From the NCBI GenBank assembly GCA_938021685.1, contig CALIFM010000266.1, positions 1 through 13,853 of the forward strand: a DNA stretch of 13,853 bases. The letters are read 5' to 3'. The notes under the pieces were generated by a model. It ran no database searches. It saw only the letters and a program-made list of their open reading frames with translations, and had not been told where the DNA came from. Below, piece by piece: positions 1 to 6,831 of the stretch. The first letter of the stretch is position 1, and each line of letters starts with the position of its first letter. This DNA is from an uncultured Gammaproteobacteria bacterium. GTDB taxonomy: Bacteria > Pseudomonadota > Gammaproteobacteria > Arenicellales > Poriferihabitantaceae. Position numbers and translations under genes: made by a program.

Positions 1-27
1 CTGTGCGGACCAACAATAAGGGCCGTT

Positions 28-57
28 TTGCAGTACAATCATCGCCCGAAATAATAC
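28..57 (+). promoter_or_regulatory. Weak candidate promoter for rph
   Basis: TTGCAG at 28-33 could be a -35 box, and TAATAC at 52-57 a poor -10 box (18-base spacer). TACAAT at 34-39 is a better -10 by itself but has no matching -35. With no Shine-Dalgarno sequence before the rph ATG, a short or nearly leaderless transcript is possible. This is a guess from sequence only. Confidence 0.25.
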
Positions 58-67
58 AACCCTTTTT

Positions 68-787
68 ATGTTACGCCCTAGCCAAAGAGAAGCCGATGAG
101 CTGCGAGCGGTTACCATCGAGCGCCAATACACCTGCCATGCCGAAGGCTCGGTGCTGATTAGTGCCGGCAACACCAAAGTGCTGTGCACAGCCAGCGTGG
201 AAGAAAACGTGCCGCCGTTTTTAAAAGGCCAAGGAAAAGGTTGGGTGACAGCCGAATACGGTATGTTGCCGCGTTCAACCAACACACGCATGGGGCGTGA
301 GGCCGCACGTGGTAAGCAATCAGGGCGGACCCAAGAAATTCAGCGCTTGATTGGCCGCTCATTACGTGCGGCTGTTAACATGAAAAAATTAGGAGAACGG
401 CAAATCACCATTGATTGTGATGTGTTGCAAGCGGATGGCGGCACGCGTACGGCAGCAATCACAGGGGCTTATGTAGCACTGGCTGATGCAGTAAATGGCC
501 TGTTAGAAAAGGGGGAGATTAAACAAAATCCCATTGAGCGCAGTATTGCCTCGGTGTCGGTCGGTATCTTTGCAGGTCAAGCCGTGCTGGACTTAGACTA
601 TCCCGAAGACAGCAAAGCCGAGACGGACATGAATGTGGTAATGGATGACAACGGTGGCTTTATTGAAATCCAAGGGACGGCCGAAGGCAAACCTTTTAGC
701 AGTGATGAAGTGACCATATTGCTGGCGTATGCTAAAAAAGGCATTGATGAGTTGTTGCAGCTGCAACGTGCAGCCTTAGAAAACTAA
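68..787 (+). CDS. rph: Ribonuclease PH
   Basis: Phosphorolytic 3'-5' exoribonuclease that trims the 3' ends of tRNA precursors in the cytoplasm, using phosphate and releasing nucleoside diphosphates. The 239-residue length matches the family. It opens with the usual start (LRPS...ADELR), then HAEGSVL and TKVLCTASVEE in the first 50 residues. The arginine-rich IQRLIGRSLRAAV segment and DCDVLQADGGTRTAAITGAY follow. The acidic active-site segment DLDYPEDSKAETDMNVV lies around residue 175-190. Start: the ATG at 68 gives the normal family N-terminus, although no clear Shine-Dalgarno sequence precedes it. The rdgB gene follows almost immediately and the pair probably share a transcript. The protein looks intact; RNase PH is an easy family to recognise from these motifs. 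Confidence 0.97.
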   Translation: MLRPSQREADELRAVTIERQYTCHAEGSVLISAGNTKVLCTASVEENVPPFLKGQGKGWVTAEYGMLPRSTNTRMGREAARGKQSGRTQEIQRLIGRSLRAAVNMKKLGERQITIDCDVLQADGGTRTAAITGAYVALADAVNGLLEKGEIKQNPIERSIASVSVGIFAGQAVLDLDYPEDSKAETDMNVVMDDNGGFIEIQGTAEGKPFSSDEVTILLAYAKKGIDELLQLQRAALEN

Positions 788-796
788 GGCCTAGTG

Positions 797-1399
797 ATGC
801 CGCCTAAGAAACTAGTTCTTGCCACGGGCAATCAAGGCAAGTTGGCTGAGCTACAAGGTTTGCTACAAGGCCAAAACTATGAACTTGTTGCGCAAAGCCA
901 GTTTGGCTTTGAAGAGGCGATTGAAGACGGGCTTAGCTTTATAGAGAACGCCATTATTAAGGCGCGTCATGCGGCAAAACACACAGACTTGCCCAGCTTA
1001 GCGGATGATTCTGGGTTAGAAGTAGACGCATTACGTGGTGCGCCCGGAATATACTCAGCGCGCTTTGCGGGGCAGACAGCAAGCGATAGTGATAATGTTG
1101 CTAAGTTGCTGAGACAGCTAAGCGATGTGGCAAGTGACCAACGCAGTGCGCGGTTCCATTGCGTGGTGGCTTATGTGCGCCATGCAGAAGATCCTGCGCC
1201 GCTGATTGTGGCACGTACTTGGGAGGGTGAAATTGCTCAGCAGTGTGCAGGCGAAAACGGTTTTGGCTATGACCCCGTGTTTTATGTGCCAAGCGAAGGC
1301 TGCACGGCGGCGCAGCTTAGTCCGGAGGAAAAAAACACGCTTAGTCACCGTGGGCAGGCTTTGCGCGGATTTTGTGAAAAGGTACAAACAGTCATATAG
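797..1399 (+). CDS. rdgB: Non-canonical purine NTP pyrophosphatase (dITP/XTP), RdgB/HAM1 family
   Basis: Hydrolyses dITP, ITP and XTP to monophosphates plus pyrophosphate, keeping deaminated purines out of DNA and RNA. About 200 residues, the normal length. Motifs in order: LATGNQGKLAELQ near the N-terminus (nucleotide binding), ENAIIKARHAAK, LADDSGLEVDAL around residue 70 (metal-binding acidic loop), GAPGIYSARFAG, GENGFGYDPVFYVP, and LSHRGQALR near the C-terminus (base recognition). Start choice: a GTG at 794 is directly followed by an ATG at 797. AAGG at 786-789, overlapping the rph stop, sits 7 bases before the ATG, so 797 is preferred. The short spacing implies co-transcription with rph, a common pairing in bacteria. 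No defects seen. Confidence 0.96.
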   Translation: MPPKKLVLATGNQGKLAELQGLLQGQNYELVAQSQFGFEEAIEDGLSFIENAIIKARHAAKHTDLPSLADDSGLEVDALRGAPGIYSARFAGQTASDSDNVAKLLRQLSDVASDQRSARFHCVVAYVRHAEDPAPLIVARTWEGEIAQQCAGENGFGYDPVFYVPSEGCTAAQLSPEEKNTLSHRGQALRGFCEKVQTVI

Positions 1400-1431
1400 T
1401 GACGAAATTGTATAAGAAGGTGCGTAATTAA

Positions 1432-3072
1432 ATGGCATTAAGCTTAAATAAACTAGAGCAGTTTGCTGGCCGCGAAGGCCCGGTATTGCTGATTGTAATG
1501 GATGGTGTGGGCATTGCTCCACACGGCCCTGGCAATGCTGTGAGCCATGCACACACTCCTGTGCTGGACAAACTAATGGCCAGCACTTTATCGATGCAGC
1601 TTAAAACCCACGGCACAGCGGTCGGTTTGCCTGACGATAGTGACATGGGTAATAGCGAGGTGGGCCACAATGCTTTGGGTGCTGGGCGAGTGATTGCGCA
1701 AGGCGCTAGCTTAGTGAACTTGGCTTTGCAGTCTGGCGAGTTGTTCAAGTCTGAACATTGGCAAACAGCCATGGCGCGCAGCCAAGCAGGCGGGACTTTA
1801 CATTTTTTAGGCTTGTTGTCGGATGGTAATGTGCATTCAAGCATTTTGCATTTGTTTGCCATGTTAGAAGCCGCGCAAGAGGCTGGCGTACAAACTGTCC
1901 GTGTTCATGTATTGCTGGATGGCCGCGACGTAGCGCCGCAATCAGCGTTGACTTATCTTAAGCAGCTGGATCAGCAACTGGCTAAGGCCACAGTAGCAGG
2001 ATTGGATTATCAAGTCGCCTCTGGCGGTGGGCGCCAAGTGATTACTATGGACCGTTATGATGCAAATTGGGACATGGTAAAAGCCGGTTATGAAACCCAT
2101 GTGTTGGGGCAATTAAGCAGCGATGAAGCAAAGGTGCGTAGTGCGCAAGAGGCCGTTCAGCATTTTTATGACGCTCATCCTGATGGCACAGATCAAGACA
2201 TTCCGGCCTTTGTGGTGGTTGATGAAAACGGTGTGCCTGTTGGTGCAATGCAAAATGGTGACAGTGTGGTGCTGACCAACTTCCGTGGTGACCGCGCGAT
2301 GGAGATTTCACGCGCGCTAGAGCAAGAATCATTCGATGAATTTGAGCGCCAGTTCTTTCCGGATTTGTTTTTTTGCAGCATCATTGAATATGATGGCGAT
2401 TTGCACATTCCGCAGCGTTTTTTAGTGGCGCCACCGGTGATTGAACGCACCATGGTGGAGTACTTATGTGGTACCGACTTGCGCAGTTTTGCGGTCAGTG
2501 AAACGCAAAAATTTGGCCATGTGACCTACTTTTGGAATGGTAATCGGTCGGGTTATTTGTGCGAGGAATTGGAGCAATACGAAGAGATTAAATCGGACGT
2601 TATTCCGTTTGATCAAAAGCCTGAGATGAAGGCGGAAGAAATCACCGCGGCTACATTACGCCAGCTCAAAAAAGAAGACGTGCGTTTTGGGCGCATCAAT
2701 TTTGCCAACGGCGACATGGTCGGCCATACGGGCAATTTTGAAGCCACTAAAACGGCGATGCAAACAGTGGATAAATGCGTGGGTGAACTGATAGATGCCA
2801 CAACGAAATTAGGTGGGGTAGTATTGGTACTGGCCGACCACGGCAATGCCGAGGAAATGCTAATGGGCAAGGGCGATGCGCAAACAGCCAAAACTTCGCA
2901 CACTTTAAACCCGGTGCCGTTTGCGATTATTGATTCGGGTTATAATGAAGAATATGTGCTCCAAAAGGACATACCTGAACCTAGCTTGGTCAATGTAGCT
3001 AGCACGGTGTTTAATTTGCTGGGCTATGCCTCTCCGGCTGAGTATGCACCTTCGTTAATTCGGTTTAAATAA
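1432..3072 (+). CDS. gpmI: 2,3-bisphosphoglycerate-independent phosphoglycerate mutase, long plant-like form
   Basis: Interconverts 3- and 2-phosphoglycerate in glycolysis and gluconeogenesis, using two Mn ions and a phosphoserine intermediate. Visible motifs: LLIVMDGVG with metal ligand Asp24, DSDMGNSEVGHN with the nucleophile Ser75, LHFLGLLSDGNVHS and VLLDGRDV, ASGGGRQVITMDRYDANWD, FRGDRA, SGY-type loop at YFWNGNRSGY, NGDMVGHTG, and the metal-binding ADHGNAEEM near the C-terminus. At 546 residues it exceeds the usual 510-515 of E. coli GpmM. The FWNGNRSGY and TMDRY..NWD segments, and the general wording, match the plant/trypanosomatid type rather than the common bacterial type (recalled, not searched). 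AAGAAGG at 1414-1420 is an 11-base-spaced Shine-Dalgarno for the ATG. It lies 32 bases after rdgB. Confidence 0.95.
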   Translation: MALSLNKLEQFAGREGPVLLIVMDGVGIAPHGPGNAVSHAHTPVLDKLMASTLSMQLKTHGTAVGLPDDSDMGNSEVGHNALGAGRVIAQGASLVNLALQSGELFKSEHWQTAMARSQAGGTLHFLGLLSDGNVHSSILHLFAMLEAAQEAGVQTVRVHVLLDGRDVAPQSALTYLKQLDQQLAKATVAGLDYQVASGGGRQVITMDRYDANWDMVKAGYETHVLGQLSSDEAKVRSAQEAVQHFYDAHPDGTDQDIPAFVVVDENGVPVGAMQNGDSVVLTNFRGDRAMEISRALEQESFDEFERQFFPDLFFCSIIEYDGDLHIPQRFLVAPPVIERTMVEYLCGTDLRSFAVSETQKFGHVTYFWNGNRSGYLCEELEQYEEIKSDVIPFDQKPEMKAEEITAATLRQLKKEDVRFGRINFANGDMVGHTGNFEATKTAMQTVDKCVGELIDATTKLGGVVLVLADHGNAEEMLMGKGDAQTAKTSHTLNPVPFAIIDSGYNEEYVLQKDIPEPSLVNVASTVFNLLGYASPAEYAPSLIRFK

Positions 3073-3114
3073 TTAAAGCAGTGCAAAGTAAAACTTTTGA
3101 TCATTTCAAGCGCC

Positions 3115-3495
3115 ATGCCACAAGCTGACGAATCCATCAATGTATTAGGTGAGCCGCTGTGTACTTGCAGCGAAGACCCGATGACGGGCTTTTTTCGTGA
3201 TGGCAAATGCAACACCTGTGCTGAGGACACGGGTTCGCACACCGTATGCGTGGAGATGTCGGCTTCGTTTTTGGCGTTCTCTAAGGTGCGCGGAAACGAC
3301 TTATCTACCCCAATACCCGAATACGGCTTCCCCGGCTTAAAACCGGGAGATGCATGGTGTCTGTGTGCCGCGCGTTGGCTAGAGGCGCGAGAAAATAACA
3401 TGGCGCCGCGTGTCCACTTACAAAAAACCCACCGCCGCGCCTTGGAGCTGATTGAACTAGAAACGCTCAAGAGATTTGCAGCCGACCTTAACTAA
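3115..3495 (+). CDS. DUF2237 family protein of unknown function
   Basis: A 126-residue cytoplasmic protein, recognised as DUF2237 from its almost continuous family pattern: NVLGEPLCTCSEDPMTGFFRDGKC, then a short stretch to DTGSHTVC, FLAFSKVRGNDLSTP, EYGFPGLKPGDAWCLCAARW and RVHLQKTH. Seven cysteines are present (two CxC pairs, three singles), suggesting metal binding or redox chemistry, but no catalytic role is established. No signal peptide or membrane segment is seen. Start: the frame can begin at a TTG at 3097, but the ATG at 3115 leaves the family N-terminus intact and is preferred; neither has a convincing ribosome site. It lies 42 bases after gpmI and before selD, probably in the same transcription unit. 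Its function is unknown to me. Confidence 0.85.
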   Translation: MPQADESINVLGEPLCTCSEDPMTGFFRDGKCNTCAEDTGSHTVCVEMSASFLAFSKVRGNDLSTPIPEYGFPGLKPGDAWCLCAARWLEARENNMAPRVHLQKTHRRALELIELETLKRFAADLN

Positions 3496-3514
3496 GATCA
3501 TTTCGCTCATCGTG

Positions 3515-3534
3515 GCGGTCTGCGTAACCGCAGA
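3515..3534 (+). other. Two mutually exclusive small hairpins ahead of selD
   Basis: In the 92-base gap before selD, TCTGCG (3519-3524) and CGCAGA (3529-3534) form a perfect 6-bp stem with a TAAC loop. GCGGT (3515-3519) and ACCGC (3527-3531) form an overlapping 5-bp alternative. No T-run follows, so this is not a terminator. A role in selD expression is possible but unproven. Confidence 0.35.
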
Positions 3535-3587
3535 ACTAGGCGCCATTCCTTCTTACTTAAACAGGCAGACTCATCTGTTATTAGCAT

Positions 3588-4634
3588 ATGGATAAGCCCA
3601 TTAAAATGACACAGTACAGCCACGGTGCAGGCTGCGGCTGCAAAATATCCCCCGCCATTTTGGACGTGATATTGCAAAGCCAATTGCCGCAATTTAGCGA
3701 TGCTAATTTAGTAGTCGGCAATGCCTCGCGCGATGATGCGGCGGTGTACGATATTGGCGGAGGGCAGGGCATAATAAGCACCACGGATTTTTTTATGCCG
3801 ATTGTGGACGATCCGTTTACCTTTGGCCGTATCGCGGCGACCAATGCCATCAGTGACATCTATGCGATGGGCGGCAAGCCGATTATGGCGATTGCTATTT
3901 TTGGCTGGCCGCTGGACAAGTTGCCGCCCGAAGTAGGCCAGCAAGTGGTGGACGGTGGCCGCCAAGCCTGTAGTGATGCTGGAATTGCATTGGCTGGTGG
4001 GCATAGCATTGATTCGCCGGAGCCAATCTTTGGTTTGGCGGTAACGGGCATCGTGCAGCTAGAACACTTAAAGCGCAATGACCGTGCTCAAGCAGGCGAT
4101 CGTTTGTATTTAACTAAGCCGCTGGGTGTGGGCATTTTGTCCACTGCGCAAAAGCAAAGTAAGATTAAGCCAGAGCATGCCAACATCGCGCCCGATTCGA
4201 TGTGCCAATTAAATGATATTGGCATTGCTTTATCGCAACAAGTGGGCGTGCATGCAATGACCGATGTAACGGGCTTTGGTTTGGCAGGTCATCTTAAAGA
4301 ACTGTGTGAAGGCAGTGGCCTGCGTGCGCAAATTGCTTTCGAGCGCTTGCCATTATTGCCCAACACTTTAGATTATCTGGCGATGGGCTGTGCGCCTGGC
4401 GGTGCGCAGCGCAACTTCGAAAGCTATGGCACTGCACTTAGCCCTGTTACGGACGAACAACAAGCCATTTTGTGTGATCCCCAAACCAGTGGAGGCTTAT
4501 TGCTAGCGGTGGGCGCTAAAGAAGAACCAGAGGTGCTGACTTTGTTGGCGCAGCATGGCTTGTCTTTGCAGTGCATTGGGCAGCTGCAGCCGCAAGCCGC
4601 CGATAAAGCACTCATTACTTTGCGAACTAGTTAA
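3588..4634 (+). CDS. selD: Selenide, water dikinase (selenophosphate synthetase)
   Basis: Makes selenophosphate from selenide and ATP, releasing AMP and phosphate. Selenophosphate is the selenium donor for selenouridine tRNA and selenocysteine. It has 348 residues, as expected. The N-terminal YSHGAGCGCKISP motif carries Cys16, Cys18 and Lys19, equivalent to E. coli Cys17, Cys19 and Lys20, so this is the cysteine rather than the selenocysteine form. Later motifs are STTDFFMPIVDDP, ATNAISDIYAMGG (Asp metal ligands), LAGGHSID, TDVTGFGLAGHL, and DPQTSGGLL near residue 300, all typical of the AIRS/SelD superfamily. The ATG at 3588 aligns with the E. coli N-terminus; no good Shine-Dalgarno precedes it. 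Its product feeds mnmH, which starts 14 bases downstream. Confidence 0.97.
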   Translation: MDKPIKMTQYSHGAGCGCKISPAILDVILQSQLPQFSDANLVVGNASRDDAAVYDIGGGQGIISTTDFFMPIVDDPFTFGRIAATNAISDIYAMGGKPIMAIAIFGWPLDKLPPEVGQQVVDGGRQACSDAGIALAGGHSIDSPEPIFGLAVTGIVQLEHLKRNDRAQAGDRLYLTKPLGVGILSTAQKQSKIKPEHANIAPDSMCQLNDIGIALSQQVGVHAMTDVTGFGLAGHLKELCEGSGLRAQIAFERLPLLPNTLDYLAMGCAPGGAQRNFESYGTALSPVTDEQQAILCDPQTSGGLLLAVGAKEEPEVLTLLAQHGLSLQCIGQLQPQAADKALITLRTS

Positions 4635-4648
4635 GTCTAACAATTCTT

Positions 4649-5749
4649 GTGACTACCATGCTGCAAAGCTGCCAAGATTTTGCGCAGTTATTCTTGACCG
4701 ATACCCCGTTATTGGATGTGCGTGCGCCGGTGGAATTTGCACAAGGTGCTTTTCCCATGGCTGAAAATATACCGTTGTTAGATAACGAACAACGCCAGAT
4801 GATTGGCATTGAATATAAAGAACAGGGCCAAGATGTAGCCATTGCTTTGGGCGAAGGTTTGGTGAGTGGAGGCATTAAGCAGCAGCGCATTGATGAATGG
4901 GCGCGTTTTGTGCAAACCCACCCCGGTGGTGTGTTGTATTGTTTTCGTGGTGGTTTGCGTTCGCGCATCAGCCAACAGTGGATAAAAGAGGCGACCGGGA
5001 AAGACTGCCCTTTGGTGACAGGCGGTTATAAAGCCCTGCGGCGTTTTTTGATTGAGCAAACGCAAAGTTTGATGGAGACGACGCAGGCGATGGTCCTCAG
5101 TGGTCGTACTGGGGTGGGCAAAACGCAATTGTTGCTTAAGCTCGACAACGCCATTGACCTTGAAGGGTTAGCCAATCACCGAGGCTCTAGCTTTGGGCGG
5201 CAGATCAGTCCGCAGCCCACGCAAATTAATTATGAAAACACGCTGGCCATTGCGCTGCTAAAACACCATCACATAGGTAGACAAAAACTGGTGTTTGAAG
5301 ATGAAGGCCCTAATATTGGATCATTGCATACCCCGCAGTGTGTGTTTAATACCATGGCGCAAGCACCTTGTGTGCTATTAGAAGAACCTTTGGAGACGCG
5401 GGTAGCTAACACTTTGCAAGAGTATGTTGTGCAAAGCCTTAAGCAGCATCAAACCGCTGATTCGCAAAACGGCTTTATGCATTATAGCCAGCATTTATTG
5501 CAGGCCTTGGCGCGGGTGCAGCGGCGTTTGGGCCATCAGCGTTACCAAGCTATCCGGGCCGAGATGAAAGAGGCTTTGGCTCAACAGCAAGCCGATGGCA
5601 GTACGCAGAGGCATGAAAAATGGATTGTTGCCATGCTCACCCAGTACTACGATCCAATGTATGATTATCAAATTAGTAAAAAACAGAACCGGGTGGTGTT
5701 CAGCGGTGATAGCCAGCAAGTGCAAGCGTATTTGCAGCAAAACAGCTAA
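4649..5749 (+). CDS. mnmH: tRNA 2-selenouridine synthase (MnmH/SelU)
   Basis: Replaces the 2-thio sulfur at wobble uridine 34 of Lys, Glu and Gln tRNAs with selenium from selenophosphate, via a geranylated intermediate. The N-terminal rhodanese domain (about 10-130) has LLDVRAPVEFAQGAFP and the catalytic loop LYCFRGGLRSR with Cys98. The C-terminal part holds a P-loop, GRTGVGKT at 152-159, then DLEGLANHRGSSFG, a family signature, and EEYxxxxxY-like tail YYDPMYDYQISKK. It has 366 residues against 364 in E. coli. Start: GTG at 4649 or ATG at 4658; both give a normal N-terminus and neither has a strong ribosome site. Directly after selD, so one transcript supplies both selenium steps. No selA, selB or tRNA-Sec is in this window. 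Confidence 0.97.
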   Translation: MTTMLQSCQDFAQLFLTDTPLLDVRAPVEFAQGAFPMAENIPLLDNEQRQMIGIEYKEQGQDVAIALGEGLVSGGIKQQRIDEWARFVQTHPGGVLYCFRGGLRSRISQQWIKEATGKDCPLVTGGYKALRRFLIEQTQSLMETTQAMVLSGRTGVGKTQLLLKLDNAIDLEGLANHRGSSFGRQISPQPTQINYENTLAIALLKHHHIGRQKLVFEDEGPNIGSLHTPQCVFNTMAQAPCVLLEEPLETRVANTLQEYVVQSLKQHQTADSQNGFMHYSQHLLQALARVQRRLGHQRYQAIRAEMKEALAQQQADGSTQRHEKWIVAMLTQYYDPMYDYQISKKQNRVVFSGDSQQVQAYLQQNS

Positions 5750-5769
5750 AGCTGAACGAACATTCAGCT
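5750..5769. repeat. Inverted repeat downstream of mnmH
   Basis: AGCTGAA (5750-5756) and TTCAGCT (5763-5769) form a perfect 7-bp stem with a 6-base loop just after the mnmH stop. There is no T-run on either side, so it is at best a weak terminator or an mRNA-stabilising hairpin at the end of the selD-mnmH transcript. A protein-binding palindrome is the alternative. Confidence 0.4.
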
Positions 5770-5823
5770 AAGCGTGACCAAGAACATCGAAAAATCGCAA
5801 AAAAGCCGGAACCTTCCGAATAA

Positions 5824-5850
5824 TTAGCACTCTTACCCTTAGAGTGCTAA
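5824..5850. promoter_or_regulatory. CIRCE operator (HrcA binding site) upstream of rpoH
   Basis: TTAGCACTC (5824-5832), nine bases, then GAGTGCTAA (5842-5850): an exact match to the consensus CIRCE element, TTAGCACTC-N9-GAGTGCTAA. CIRCE is the operator of the HrcA repressor, which is folded and activated by GroEL and loses activity on heat shock. It lies 36 bases before the rpoH ATG and covers the predicted -35 to -10 interval, so a bound repressor would block transcription. The hrcA gene is not in this window. Confidence 0.95.
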
Positions 5851-5853
5851 AAT
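5824..5853 (+). promoter_or_regulatory. Predicted rpoH promoter overlapping CIRCE
   Basis: TAAAAT at 5848-5853 resembles a -10 box (TATAAT), and TTAGCA at 5824-5829 matches four of six bases of TTGACA, with an 18-base spacer. The -35 is formed by the left CIRCE arm and the -10 starts in the last bases of the right arm. Transcription would begin near 5860. A Shine-Dalgarno, GAGAGGA at 5873-5879, sits 7 bases before the ATG. Boxes assigned by eye. Confidence 0.55.
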
Positions 5854-5886
5854 AGCGATGTAAACAAATATCGAGAGGACAAAGAT

Positions 5887-6756
5887 ATGACTAAATATAA
5901 TCCCACAGCCGCGCTACCCGTCGCGATGGATATCAGCGTAGGGCAAGATGCTGGCGCTTATATGAATACGGTTAATCGTATGCCTTTGTTGTCGGCTGAT
6001 GAAGAAAAGGCCTTGGCCGTACGTTTTCGTGACAACGAAGACTTGGATGCAGCACGTGAGTTAGTGATGAGCCATCTGCGTGACGTGGTGAAGGTAGCGC
6101 GTGGCTTTATGGGCTATGGCTTGCCGTTGATCGACCTTATTCAAGAAGGCAACATTGGCTTGATGAAAGCAGTAAAGCGTTATGACCCTGAGCACGGTGT
6201 GCGCTTGGTGTCGTATGCAGTGCATTGGATTAAGGCCGAGATTTATGATTTTGTGCTGAAAAACTGGCGCATTGTGAAGGTAGCGACTACCAAGGCGCAG
6301 CGTAAATTGTTTTTCAATTTGCGCAAATCGAAAGAGCGCTTAGGCTGGATGACCAACGAAGAAGTGCATAAGCTTGCGGACAACTTAGACGTGGACCCAA
6401 AAATGGTGCGCGAGATGGAGTCACGCTTGAGTGGCAGCGATGTATCTTTCGATGCGCCCAGCGATACCGACGACGATGCGCCGATGGTTTCGCCTTCGCA
6501 GTTTTTAAGCAACGAAGCAGAAGACCCGGCCAAAATTGTTGCTAAGCGTGAGATTACTCAACAACGCAATGCCGCTTTATCATCAGCGCTTAAAGAACTT
6601 GATGAGCGTAGTCGCGACATTGTAGCGCGTCGCTGGTTGGCGGACGATAAGCCAACTTTGCATGATTTGGCTGACGAGTACGGCGTATCAGCCGAGCGTA
6701 TTCGCCAAATTGAAAAGCGTGCGATGGAGCGAATGAAAGACGTGATCGCTGCTTAA
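5887..6756 (+). CDS. rpoH: Heat-shock sigma factor RpoH (sigma-32)
   Basis: Directs RNA polymerase to heat-shock promoters for chaperones and proteases. It has 289 residues (E. coli 284). Region 2 covers about 50-125, with LIQEGNIGLMKAVKRYDP and RLVSYAVHWIKAEI for core and -10 recognition. The RpoH box QRKLFFNLR is at 138-146, which distinguishes sigma-32 from RpoD and RpoS. An acidic linker (SDTDDDAP, about 197-204) comes before region 4, whose helix-turn-helix (LHDLADEYGVSAERIRQIEKRA) is near 257-280 and reads the -35 element. The ATG at 5887 has a good GAGAGGA ribosome site. Neighbours are unlike E. coli, where rpoH follows ftsEX. A perfect CIRCE site upstream implies HrcA control, and a terminator follows. 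No truncation is seen. Confidence 0.97.
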   Translation: MTKYNPTAALPVAMDISVGQDAGAYMNTVNRMPLLSADEEKALAVRFRDNEDLDAARELVMSHLRDVVKVARGFMGYGLPLIDLIQEGNIGLMKAVKRYDPEHGVRLVSYAVHWIKAEIYDFVLKNWRIVKVATTKAQRKLFFNLRKSKERLGWMTNEEVHKLADNLDVDPKMVREMESRLSGSDVSFDAPSDTDDDAPMVSPSQFLSNEAEDPAKIVAKREITQQRNAALSSALKELDERSRDIVARRWLADDKPTLHDLADEYGVSAERIRQIEKRAMERMKDVIAA

Positions 6757-6777
6757 TCACGCCCTCCAGCAGTAAAT

Positions 6778-6805
6778 AAAAACCCGCTCTCTGAGCGGGT
6801 TTTTT
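6778..6805. terminator. Strong bidirectional rho-independent terminator
   Basis: AACCCGCTC (6781-6789) pairs perfectly with GAGCGGGTT (6793-6801) around a TCT loop, with an A-run before and a T-run (6800-6805) after. A-tracts on the left give a U-run in reverse too, so it can end rpoH from the left and the minus-strand cbbQ-like gene from the right. Confidence 0.93.
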
Positions 6806-6831
6806 ATGCACATTTGTAATAGACCTAAAGA

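Noticed and set aside
1428..1862. 144-codon minus-strand frame opposite gpmI, with another at 1118-1552
   Set aside because: Antisense to intact rdgB and gpmI coding sequence; no family pattern and no ribosome site.
3024..3470. 148-codon minus-strand frame opposite the DUF2237 gene
   Set aside because: The plus-strand frame gives a full DUF2237 pattern; the opposite reading is low-complexity, without known motifs.
3515..3570. Hairpins before selD as a selenocysteine insertion (SECIS) element
   Set aside because: A bacterial SECIS lies directly after an in-frame UGA inside a coding region. There is none here, and SelD uses Cys codons.
5750..5769. Inverted repeat after mnmH as a rho-independent terminator
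   Set aside because: The stem is perfect but short and AT-rich, and no T-run follows. Kept only as an inverted repeat.
5755..5886. Sigma-32-type promoter upstream of rpoH
   Set aside because: No CTTGAA/CCCCAT-like boxes at suitable spacing were found; the CIRCE-overlapped sigma-70-like promoter fits better.
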